Part shown: positions 1-11,100 of the stretch, piece by piece
Layout of the letters: each line of letters starts with the position of its first letter
Numbering within the stretch: position 1 is the first letter of the stretch
Assembly (NCBI GenBank): GCA_013397075.1
Contig: VWZS01000166.1
Span: 248,001-312,000, forward strand
Length of the DNA stretch: 64,000 bases
From: Rhabdornis inornatus
Lineage: Eukaryota; Chordata; Aves; Passeriformes; Rhabdornithidae
Direction: 5' to 3'
Notes under the pieces: model-generated
What the model saw: only the letters and a program-made list of their open reading frames with translations
Databases searched by the model: none
What the model was told of the DNA's origin: nothing
Made by a program: the position numbers and the translations under genes

Positions 1-499
1 AGAAGAAAGGGTCCTGTATGCCAGCTGAGTGCGGAGCCTATGCAAAGACAAACTTCGTGGGGATTTGTCGTTTAACCACACAGAAATGTAGGGACTTAGT
101 GGCACATCTGTCTTTGCCTGAATCCTCACTGGCAGGTATTTCTTTAAAGCACGTTTAAAACTCTTCTGTTGCAGATACCCACAACCTCCTCACCTGTAAC
201 TTGCTCTAATGACTTTTTATAGCAAAGGAAATGAAAGTTCTTCTCTATCAGTTCATTTACATTGATAAGTCTTAATTTAAATCTCGTATTGTTTTTTAGC
301 CCTTCCATGGCATCTTCAGAGGTTTTTTTATGTCTTTTTCTAACTTGCGGTGGAGAAGAGTGCTTCAATAAGGCTGTTTCTGTACTGAGACAAGGGGAAT
401 AGCAACGAGTACCTTCTTGTACTCACGAGGCTCCTGTTAGTACCTCTCAGAAAGACACTTGCTGTTTATGGACTAAACTAATAATGCTGTTTTCCTCCT
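1..499. other. Anonymous AT-rich sequence, no gene seen
   Basis: I see no exon, RNA gene or recognisable repeat here. One minus-strand open frame of 74 codons (144-368) has no recognisable protein and no supporting signals. The stretch ends where an old CR1-like element begins. Confidence 0.5.
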
Positions 500-1265
500 C
501 CACAGCGGAGACTGCCATGCCACACTGTTTCAAAAGCCTCACAAAAGTCAAAATCCATCATATCTATAACTTTTCCATGCTCCACAAAGCCAGTTATCCC
601 ATAAGAGAAGTTAATGAGGTTGGTCTGATATGATTTGCTGTTGACAAATCTAAGTTGTCTGTTTCTTTTTGGCTTATTATGCTTGAGAGGATTAAAAACT
701 GATTATTAATAATTTATCCCAGTATCTTTCCAGGTGTCAGTGTTATGCTGCCTTGTCTCCAAATCCCCAGATTCCTGTTTTCCACTTTTTAAAGCTGTTT
801 ACTTTTATTTGTCTTTCCTCAGGCCTCTGGGATCTCACTATTCTCAGTGAGTTCTTGAAGACAATTAATAATGGTTTGGAGGTTGTTCTAGCAAGTTCCT
901 TAAGCACTCCAGGCTGGGTTTCATCAGGCCCTACTGATTTGAATTAATCTGGTTTATTTAAATACCCTGCTCTATCCCTACGCTTGCCTGTGCATCTTTC
1001 CTGTTCCTCAAGCTGATTGTGCTAAGTATTTTCTTCAAAGGTAGAAGCATAGATGGTGTTAAACACTTCAGCCTTCTGTGTCTGTCCTTATCTGCTTCCA
1101 CTTCCTTTCAGTCTTTACTATTACCTTTATCTGGAGGTTTTTCCTAAGCTTGAGCAATCTGTGATTCATTTTGTGCTGTAGCTTCTCAAGGTTTATTCCA
1201 GGCCAACTCCTGTCTTGTTCTGCACATCTACTGGTATGTTTAGTCCATGCCCTTTCAGAGGGCAG
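500..1265 (-). mobile_element. Old L3-like CR1 LINE fragment, antisense
   Basis: Read on the minus strand this resembles the reverse-transcriptase part of an ancient CR1/L3-type LINE. On the plus strand, the run of phrases about 520-660 (AAAGCCTCACAAAAGTCAAA, CCAGTTATCCC, GAGGTTGGTCTGATATGA) and about 900-960 (TTTCATCAGGCCCTACTGAT) follows the antisense order I know from this LINE group. The frame is broken by many small indels, so it codes for nothing. The heavy decay and L3-like character suggest an insertion far older than the CR1 tails elsewhere in the window. Boundaries are approximate and no target duplication was found. Confidence 0.65.
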
Positions 1266-4200
1266 ACTGGTTTAGACTGTGTCTCACTAAGCAGGCAGTC
1301 TAGAGTTTCTCTCCTCTGTCAGTGTGCAATTTATACAGTATGATATACAGAACCTCCTGTACCTGTTTGAAAATTGTACCCAAGGCCAATGGATTGTCTA
1401 AGACACAGTTGGTATTTCTGACTTGGCCTGCATATTTTCTTCTGTGCACAAAGGCAGCAAGATGGAAATATGGAATGGGAATTCACAGCTGAATACAAGA
1501 AGTCTGTAGTTTTCAGAACTGTGTGTTCAGGCTGCCATATAATAGGGGTACTGGGGAATGCTATTATCTTCTCCATCAACCTGAAATCCAGAAGAGATGA
1601 ATGCTTCCAGCTGCCACTGAGACAACTTAGAACTCTTTAAAGGAAAGACTTTTATACAGAAAAAATTATCCTACTGCTTGTGAAATCTTAAATAGCAATG
1701 ACCTACAAGGTATCTCTTTGCACCAAAATTTTTGGAGGTGTCACTGGAATAGTAATTTTATTTGTCTTGAAAAGGCTGGGAGATATCTTACGGGATAGCT
1801 TATGAGATACTTAAACCACTGTGGCTGTGCAGCAGAGCTTTGAGAAACTGCATCACAGTGATGAGAGTTCTGTGGGAGGAAAGGCTTGGTTTGTCATTAT
1901 TTGCTGGAAAGGCGAGAGGTGTTCCAAGGCTGTTAGCAACTTCTGAATCAGCCAAGCTGCTGCATCAGGGTTTGTTCAGAGGACCATATTGGTCCCTGAG
2001 CTTCCTCTGGGTTTATCCTGAGCACTGAGAAGGGAGTTGCTGAGTGAAGCAGAGCTAGCTCGCTCTGCTCAGCCTCCCTCTGCTTCAACCCCATGGGAAT
2101 GGCAGAGGAACTGCTCCTGGGGTGTGACAACACTCTGGACTTGTTCTGGCATGTCTGCCCTGTGGGATCAGGAATTCCTAGGAGACCTGCTTCTTTTCTG
2201 ATGTGAGCAACTGTTCATCAGATCAAATGGAATGCACATTAGGCATTCCCCCATTGCAGCAGGAGGTGTTCAGGAGTCTTTGATAACAGTAGCTTTGGGA
2301 GTTGATGTTTTTCTCCTGGCATGCTCTAAGCCGCCACAATTCTAGTGGGACCTGCAAGGATTTGGCACCCCTGGATATTGGGGCTTTTGCTGTGTAAAAT
2401 ATGTAAATATTAAATCGAGAGTTGATTCAAAAGATGCTCTCTCAGGAAGGAGGCTTTATGGAGGAGGTATTACTGCTTGGGTTTTTTTGGTCTGGAAGCA
2501 TTGCCTGGAGGGCTGGATCAGTGCTCAGGAGTCTGCATGTGTAGGTAATAGCAAGGGAGTTCACTGCAGCACAGGAGAGAGAGTAAGGGCCATTAAATAC
2601 GATACATTTCTAACAGCAGTGTTATTATGTACCTGAAGTGTTGACAGTAAAAGAGAATACAATCCCCTTTTATTTTTAAATCTGTGACAGATTAGGAGAC
2701 AAATCTATATGCAGCTGTATCAATTTGTTACTTCCATTTTGCTTTGTAAAGGCAATTTTGATTGCAGAGTGGTCCTGTGCCATGCTATAGACTCCACTGA
2801 GAGTTCATGTTGCACTGAATCAGTAGGCTGTCAAGCCTTGAGAATCATCCACTCAGACAAGGCATAACTATTTCGTAGCCAAGAATATCCTGTTTCTTAG
2901 GAATCTGCATTGAAACTGAGAAAGGGAGCAGCATCTACATGTCTGTCTCACATCAGCAACACTTGTGCTCTAGAAAAATAAATGTGTTGCAGGACACAGG
3001 TGTAATTTTCAGGTATCTAGCTTGTAAAATTTCATTTCTGGCGAAGAGATGCCATAGAAGTCTGAGCTCAGGAAGTGACTCACAACACAAATTAAAATAA
3101 GGATGTCTGGAGGTGAAAGGCAGTGTGTGTTAAGGAAGGTGTGGAAGCTGTGTGAGACCAGAGACATGTTTGTGGGATTTGGCTTCTGCAAGGTCAGAAG
3201 CTGCTTAGATTATACTGAAAAATAGGCAGGGACCTAGATTTAAGTCAAGATTGAGAAGAAATGAAAAAGTTAGTGCAGAATGCTACATCCACCATGTGCT
3301 CTTGTGGCTTTTGGTCTGAATTTGTACCAGACACAAACTCAATTGGAAGCTAAATGTTATCAGCAGACCCCCCAAAGATTTGCATTTGAAGCATTATTTT
3401 CTGTTGCCTTATGTCTTCTGGAAAGGTTTTTTGTGCATCTGTGGTGGATGAATTCTTCAGAACTCAAGAATCTCCCTATACATCATATGACAGGCAGCAA
3501 ACCACACAGATAGTGGTGCAGTCTTGCTGCATTGGTGGGGGACTGCTTTTAGGAGGAGGCAGTTTTACTGAGATGGTCTGGGTATTTTTTTATTTAAAAT
3601 GGTAATGGGAGAAGCACTCTAGAGAGCGTGAATGCATGTTGAACAAGAAAAATGACTGATCTGCAGAGGGACCTGAGACAGCATCTTCCTTCCCTTCTCT
3701 GGAAGCCTCTCTGCTCACATATGTGGTGGTGAGGGCTCTCTGCACCAGTTTGCTGAGATTCTGCTGCATCTTCAGGTGGGTGAGATGCAGTTTCTTTAAG
3801 GAACTGAGGCCATAAATATTTAAGCATCTTGTCACAAAAGCATGAGTTTCTACTCCCTAGTTGCACTCTTTGCATGGCATAGGTTGACCTGAGAAAGAGA
3901 AGCCTGGAGACCTGGTTCTGTCAAAATCTGTGTTTCTGAGTGAAATGAACACAGAGCCATGGTGATGAGTAGTCCTGCATGGAATTTCAGATTTTCCTCC
4001 TCCTAAACCTACTTTAGTCCTTGACATTTGGACAGTTGTGGTTTTGTTTTCTTTAAAGTCCTAGGCAGGAAAGGACAAGGACAGAGTAAAATATGCAAGC
4101 GCTCATTTGATTAAACACTTGATTCAGTCTGTGTAAACCTTTTGTCTCAGTTAAATATCCATATGGAAGCTTTGATAGGTTACAATGTGAGAACATGAAT

Positions 4201-6003
4201 TCAGGGCTCTGGATGAGGTTCTGAAAGTGGTTGGGGAGATGCACAGGCTGAGGTGCATCTGAAGTGAAGTGCTGCATGTGAAGTGTCTTCCAGTGCCACT
4301 CCCAAGGGGTGCCAGCTTAGCAAGGACTCGGAATTCATGAGCACTGCTAAAGTAGGCAACTGTTTCCCAGCAGTGCTGAAGTATGTTCAAGTATATGGAT
4401 AAGATGGAGTCAGATAAATAATTTAAAGAACGCTGCTTTGCAGCACTAGTGAAACTTTATGAAACACAAATATATTTTCCCTCATATTTCTTAGCATTTT
4501 ATTTATTTTTAATGCCCCCATACTTTTGTGAACAAATATATTAATAAATGCAATAGCATTGAAACATTTACCCATGTACAATTATATCAGCTGTGCTGGA
4601 TAGTCAATATGGATAGTCAATAGGTTAAAGTCCCTACAGAAAGTTTCTACTAAGAATTAGCTCTATTATCACTTTGCCCCAAGTATATAATAATTTCCAG
4701 CACTACAGAATTCTCATTCTAAACCAGAAGAAAGTAGTCAGACTAATGAGACAACGTGAAAAATGCATGTTGTTCCCGACTGAACCAATACTGTGGAAAC
4801 ACATGCCTGATGTACTACTGAAAGGGAAAAAAGCCCTGTCACTTAAATGAACAGAGGAATTGTTATTTTGGAGCTCTCAGAGCCTTTTGGCTCTGACCTT
4901 TCTGAAGGTCTCATTATGGGCCTTCAGAAATAAAAGCAGGACTGACACTGCCATGGTTAGAGAGCTCCAGATGATTTAAGACATGATTGGTAATTGCTTG
5001 TGTGCATGTGAAGATGTTTTACACATTTTGTACAAAATTTGATTATATTGAATAAATTAAGAAGGCTGCCTGGCAGTGGGAGCCAGGTGCACTGGCTTCA
5101 TCACTCTGCCTGAAAGAGTGGCTGTATATCTTACGTATCAATTTGTTCCTATAGCATCAGGAGCTGTGCATTTACATCTGTTTGCCCTTTTCCACCTGAC
5201 AGAAGTAAATCACTGAAGCAACAAGCTTCCTTTGTGTGGTGTTGCTTCAGGATACATGTCTGGAAATCTGACAGCTGATGGGTTAAATGTTCAGCCATTA
5301 TTTGATGTATTAATCCATTCTGAAGCTTCCTAAAGGATTGTCTCACTTTTATATTTTAAGAGTTTAGGAACATGTAATAGGATGGACAGTGTTTCAGCAG
5401 GTTGGGTAATGGTCAGTATGAATTGAAGTTCTATTGTTCCTGATAAATTGCTTTTACTCATTTGGCTGTCTTTCAGGGCACTATTGATCTTTACTAGCCT
5501 CAGAGAATGTGTTGTTCCCAGGTGCATTTCCAGCCTGCCATGCCCACTTGGGTCACGGTGGCTCAGAGTGGAGCTGGTGCAGACACGGAACAAAGCTGCA
5601 AGCAATTTGGCAAGGCTGCACTGGATGCTGTGGAGTGTTTGTACTTCCAGTGGTTCAGCTTTAAAGAGAGCAATTCTCTTGTGCAGTCAAGGTTAAAATG
5701 AAGGCTATTAATTTCTGAAAAGATCATGAGAACTGGACAAGTGAAGAGAATTGTCCACTGAGGAGTCTATTTTTGTTTTAATAGTGCTCTTTCGGAACAA
5801 TTTAAACTGAAATCTGAGCAGCCTTGAGGTCTCCATTTTATAATGGTGAAGGGTAGTGCAATGCCCTTGGGCTCTGCTCAGCTGCCACCCTTTGTTTTCA
5901 ATAATTCCTGCCTCTGTGAAAGTGATAACATGACCCATAACGAGTAAAACTGTCTAAATACTGTGTATGCCTCAAGTAAATGAATACAGTGATCTCGTAT
6001 AGT
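1266..6003. other. Anonymous sequence, no gene seen
   Basis: No recognisable exon or mobile element. Open frames on both strands are at most about 93 codons and overlap each other, as expected by chance. The only local structure noted is a 13-bp tandem duplication at 4598-4623 (GGATAGTCAATAT, then the same with a final G). Regulatory or noncoding functions cannot be judged without comparison to other birds. Confidence 0.45.
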
Positions 6004-6240
6004 GGGATCACAGAAACAAAGGGGTTTCTGAGGGAGGAAGGAACCTCTGGAGATCATCTAGTCTCAAAGCAGCTGACTAGAACAGGTTGATTGGGAAGTT
6101 GTTCAGCTTTGAGTATCTCTGAGCATGGAAACTCTACAGCCTCTCTGGGCAGCCTGTGCCAGAGTTGATCCTCCTTAATCATCTTTGTGGCCCTGTGCTG
6201 GTCTCTCTCCAGTATGCTCATGTCCCTCTGGTCCTGGGAA
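6004..6240 (-). mobile_element. CR1 LINE 3' fragment, antisense
   Basis: The plus strand shows the reverse complement of a CR1 3' region. A degraded tail (GGGATCACAGAAACAAAGG) is followed by CTGGAGATCATCTAGTC, CTCTGGGCAGCCTGTGCCAG and a late block containing CTGGTCTCTCTCCAGTATGC. These appear in the order expected for a minus-strand CR1. The LINE 3' end lies on the left and the piece is 5'-truncated on the right, as is usual for CR1. The right boundary is approximate; similarity fades in the next hundred bases. Confidence 0.8.
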
Positions 6241-6837
6241 GCTCAGACCCTGCTTCCATGTATTGTGTACTACTTTTTTATGTTTTTATTGGGACCTCCT
6301 TGTGCATCCATGCAGACCTTTTGCAACCTCCTTTTCTTGGCTCACTGCAAAGTCTGTCCTTGGTTTTGGAAAACATGGTCTTTGAAAAGTCCCCTTAGCA
6401 GCTTAACCTAATTTGCAAGACTACTCTTTCCTCTTGTGCAGGAACCACCTGCATGATTTTCTGGTATTTGTCAAGAAACCTTAATGAAACAAGGCAGGCA
6501 ACTGACATTGTATCCTAGCTCTGTGGTGACTGGGATATTCTAAAGGTTTGAATAAAATATTATTGCCTCATTTTTTCAAAGGCAAAATGAATAGCCTGTT
6601 AGATGTCATGACTTTCTACACAGCTGAAAAATTATTTAGGGCTTGGATTCTGCATTTTTTTTCCACTGCCAGATACTGGATTATTTTCTCTATTTTTTCA
6701 TCAGCCTCTATTTATGCTGTATTGTCATTTTTGGGACAGCAAGCCCCCATTAAAATTTTGCAGTGTGTCCTTTCCACTTAATTAGTCTGTGTCAAAATTT
6801 CCATATCAGTGAGATTCTTCATGGGGACACTACATTT
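6241..6837. other. Spacer between CR1 pieces, no gene seen
   Basis: Overlapping open frames of 66 to 80 codons at 6156-6411 begin inside the CR1 piece and are shadows of it. The 77-codon frame at 6548-6781 has no recognisable product. The first part (to about 6330) may be a further decayed CR1 extension. Confidence 0.4.
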
Positions 6838-7092
6838 TATGGAATTATAGAATAATTTGTGTTGGTAGGCACCTTTAAATCCCACCTGGTCCAACTTCTC
6901 TTCAGTGAGCAGGGGCATCTTCAACCAGACCAGGTTGCTCAGAGCCCCACAGACCTGACCCTGAATATTCCCAAGGATTATGCATCCAGCACCTCTCTTA
7001 CCAAATTGTTATGGTCGTTCAGCACCGGATGAACCAGGTGGTTCATTGTAACAAAATTTCTCCCTTACATCTTGCATGAACCTACCCTCTTA
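6838..7092 (-). mobile_element. CR1 LINE 3' fragment, antisense
   Basis: The piece begins with a worn CR1 tail in reverse complement (GGAATTATAGAATAATTTG, then GTTGGTAGGCACCTTTAAAT). It continues through AACCAGACCAGGTTGCTCAG, GCATCCAGCACCTCTCTTAC and a block like the usual CTTCCTTATATCT part near 7055-7075. Order and polarity match a minus-strand CR1 3' end. Divergence from the usual wording is considerable, so this is an older copy. It carries no open frame. Confidence 0.8.
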
Positions 7093-7596
7093 ATACATAA
7101 TAGGTTTGGATGCTGAGAAACAAAGAAAAATTAAAACACCTCTGTGGGGTGTTAGGGTCTTTGAGGGGGTCACTACAGAAGAAGGACTAAGCATTTCTGT
7201 TGTGCTCACTCAGGATTCCAACACAGAGACAAAATGTGTTTGGAGAGCATATGGATGATGATTAATTGCACTTTCCCACTCCCATTCAGGTTGCCTCTTG
7301 CCTGTTGAACTCTGAGAATTTGTGTATATGTTACATTTTCACCATTTGAAAGCAATCTTTAATAGGTGCTGCTCAGTGCAGTAAAACCTCACACTTGGTT
7401 TGTAGTTATCTGTCAAAGGTTTGTTTACAAGAGCTTTTTAAATCAGTCTGTCACATAAAAACCTTTCCATTGGTAAATCCCCTTCTCCCTGTCAGGGAGC
7501 AAGGTGAGATGATAAAAGCTTCCACAGCATGGTGTATGGATAGAGAGAACAGAAAAATATTCCCAACAGAAAGAAATAATCTTTAGGAAGAATTAC
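7093..7596. other. Spacer between CR1 pieces, no gene seen
   Basis: Nothing recognisable. A 63-codon plus-strand frame (7395-7586) has no supporting signals. Confidence 0.4.
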
Positions 7597-8155
7597 AAAA
7601 TCACAGAATAGGTCAGGTTGGAATGGACCACAGTGGGTCACCTGGTCAAACCTCCCTGCTCAAGCAGGGTCATTGCAGAGCACATATGGCACAGGAGTGT
7701 GTCCAGGCAGTTCTTGAACATCCCCAGTGAGGGAGACTTCATACCTTCTCTGGGCAATTTATTCCAGTTCTCTGCCACCTGTACAGTAAGGAACCTGTTT
7801 GTCATGTTCAGGTTGAACTTTCTGAGCCTCAGTTTCTGCCCGTGTCCTCTTGTGCCATTGCCCGGCACTGCCGAGCAGAGCCTGGTCCATGCTCTGACCC
7901 CTCCCTGCAGACAGTCACAGATATTGATGAGGTTCCCTCTCAGTGTCTCTTCTCCAGGATGAACAAGCCCAGCTCCCTCAGCCTTTCCTCAGAAGTGAGG
8001 TGCTTCTATTCCCTCATCATCTTTTAATCATCCTCTAATCATTGGCCTTTATGTCCCCCAGGGCACTGCTGGCTCACAGAGAGCTTGTTGCCCCCCAGGA
8101 CTCCCAATCCTTCTCCCTAGAGCTGCTCTCCAACAGGTTGGTTCCCAGCCTTAAG
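7597..8155 (-). mobile_element. CR1 LINE 3' fragment, antisense, fairly long
   Basis: This is a well-preserved CR1 3' region in reverse complement. The tail AAAATCACAGAATAGGTCAG and GTTGGAATGGACC are followed by GGAGACTTCATACCTTCTCT, TTCTGCCCGTGTCCTCTTGT, a block ending TTCTCCAGGATGAACAAGCC and AGCTCCCTCAGCCTTTCCTC. The 5' edge of the LINE is toward 8155. The 114-codon plus frame (7618-7962) and the 76-codon minus frame here are shadows of the repeat, not genes. It is the longest of the three antisense CR1 pieces in 6-8.2 kb. Confidence 0.9.
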
Positions 8156-11100
8156 CTTAAAAATTTAAACAGAAGTGGGGAAAAAGACTGAAATGGAAAT
8201 TGGGATATAGGGCAGGGATTATGTGTATTGAATTAACATTGGAAACTGCAGAATATGTGGCCACCGTTAACTAAGTAGTTCCCTCAATGGTGATATCATC
8301 CTGCCTGAATATGCATCACACAAGTGGGGTGTGTGTGTAAAGATTGCCTGAAAAAGCGTCACTTCGTTTTTTGTAGAGGGGCTTGAACTTGAGATACACA
8401 TAATAAATAGTGTTTTTAATATTTTTTCAATATTTTGAAAATTGTAATCAAGACATTACCTTAAAACAAGTGGCACATTCTCTCAATTGCCACTGCACAG
8501 ACAGAAGACTTCTTAAATACCATGTGTTTCTGAAACAAAAAATGTGTGCTAACAGGAAGGAAGTAAATGCACACTAATAAGAATTGTAATATAAGCTAGA
8601 ACTAAAGCAGAGCTGCATGGTCACAAAAAAAAATCCACAATAAACCCTATAATTTAGTGTAAGTGGGCAAAATGCCTTCAGGATTCAGTATGTGCATCAA
8701 GGAGATAAGCAAATAGGAACCTACTGCTCTTCGATTCATAAAATTTTAATACAAAAGATATAAGAAGGAAGACAAGTCAGAACTAGTTAGGTATTCATCA
8801 GATTGCCTTCTGGAGAGGACAACAAAATTAGCCTCCTCTTTATTTGATGATAAGCAAACACAAATGCATAATTTTCCAGTTCAAAAACCTTCTATATAAA
8901 ATGCCACTAGAAAAGGGATGCAAAATTTACTTTCAGGTGCATTAGTTTTCAGAGGTCTTGGAGTTCTAAGAACAAAAGACACCAAAACAAACCAACCAGA
9001 ACTCAGTCTGCCCTCTTGTATCATCCACAAAACTTCACAGGATCATACAGATCTTGCTGGTTTAAAGCACTGCTCTGACTCAAATTCTCAATGGAGTAAT
9101 GGTGGAACAGGACAGGCTCTGGGTCAGTTGGGGAGATCCCTGATGACCAACCCATGGCCCTGCAGTGAAGGGCACCACGACAGGACAGTGTGGCCACAGC
9201 CACTCACCAGCTGTGCAGCTCCTCTGCAGTTTGGTCTGCAAGGATGGCCATTCCTTTGCACTCTCATCCCTCCAGGGAGCACCCAGCTCACACAGCCTGG
9301 GGACCTGGTCTGATGTGAGGATCTAATGCCAAGTGCAAGCCTGTAACCTCTTGAAATTGCAGTCTCAAATAGTCACAGAAGGCAACCGGGAGTGAAAATT
9401 ATTTCATTATAGTCCTCGTCTGACCGAATCACTACTGAAATCACTCAGCTTCTCGGCACCATTCCTCTGTTATTTCCTTGTTAGCACACGCCGCTGCCAG
9501 AACAGAGAGATTATTTATTGCCCTTCAGCATTGAAGAAGAAACTTAACTGCAGCAACACATCATGGAAAAGGGACTATTTATTGTAACATATATCACATC
9601 CTTGGCATTCTGTGGAAATCCTGGTGTATATGCAAGTTTTAAGATCCTCTGGATCTTTACATAAGCCAGGTTAGTGTTGCTCCTGTTCCAGGAGATGTAC
9701 TTACAGTTTACAGCACAAATAGGGCTGTAGCAGGGTGCCTGCTTTGTGATTGCACTGTGGTGTGGGTATTGCTAAATGGACTTTCATCAAGTCTCCTGGT
9801 TCCAGCCTGCCCTTCAGAGCCCAGGGCTGAGTGTGCTGACCTTCTGTGTATTTATTGTGGTGCTGAATTGGGTTTTGCAGCTGGTGGTAATGCTATAACA
9901 GCAAGACTTAAATACAGTTAGATGTGGGGGGGAGCTTAAATCCAATGATGTCTAGATTTGTGGGGCACCTATAGATATATAAACATTTAAAGAAATATTT
10001 CCTGTCTGCAGCTGAAGGTCTATTTAGATAATTATAAGTCTAGTTTTGTATTATAAGTCTAAATTATTATGTTGTCATAACACAGCCCATAAACTCTCTA
10101 TGGACTCAAAGACAAAAGATGAGGTTTTGTTATGACTTTTCCTGGAGACATTTTGTACAATTGCTAAATTTTCACTTGACCATAATGTAATAGTTCTGCT
10201 CTTAGTGTTGACTCCCATCAGCAGCTCGACCACGACACAGAGGTGCTGGGACTGTTACTGACACTAAGGCAATGAACTTGGAAGGGCTCAGCTTTTAGGT
10301 TTAGGAAGCCTCTCCCTCCCCATGGGCTGGAGACTATTGCAAGGGTTATGGGGCTCACCTGTTCAGTTATTTCATACCACTGTGACTGACATCAATTTAA
10401 GTCTGGCAGCCAGGATGCTGGACAGGTATGCAGGGTGCACTGGATATGCTCTTAGCTCTGTCAGCAGCTACACCTGGTACACTGACCAAGGCAGGATACA
10501 TTTCTTTTCCCCACCCTTTGCCCCCTTTTCCCCATCACTTTGGTTTTTTAGCACAGTAAAACCACTTTGGCAAAGCTGAACTCTATGACACTACTAAATA
10601 TGTTTGGAAACAGTTGAGGACAAAACATAAAACCCTGCTCTGTAAAGCAGGAAATGTGTTAAGCAGAATCTTGACAGGATTATACTTGCTTCCATGGTTT
10701 CTAAAGACTTACTGGATTCTGATTTTCAGCCCTGTTTTCTTCTTCCATGGCTATACCTCCTTTTGAAGTGAGTTGTTGTGCTTGTCACCTTGGTACTGAC
10801 TTGGTGATAAAAGAACAGATGAAGGCGATGACCCTGTCTGAATGTCTCAGGCGTGTGCAATAATCCATGGTGATGTTGAGCATGCCTGGAAGAAGCTCTT
10901 CCTCATTCTAGCATTTTCCCCTCTAAGGATCTCTGGAGTTGTTCCTGTAACTTAGAAAGGTTAGAAAGCCCTTGAGGTCATGGTGCTGCACTGCTTTTGC
11001 TAGATACACAATAAAGTTAAAGAAAATAGCAGGTATATTAAACTTGGTAAATTGTCCAACCTGAGCTCACAGAGCTACTCTGCAAAGGGATGAAGTCTAT

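Noticed and set aside
7618..7962. 114-codon frame, a possible gene
   Set aside because: It coincides with an antisense CR1 3' region; the translation follows repeat sequence.
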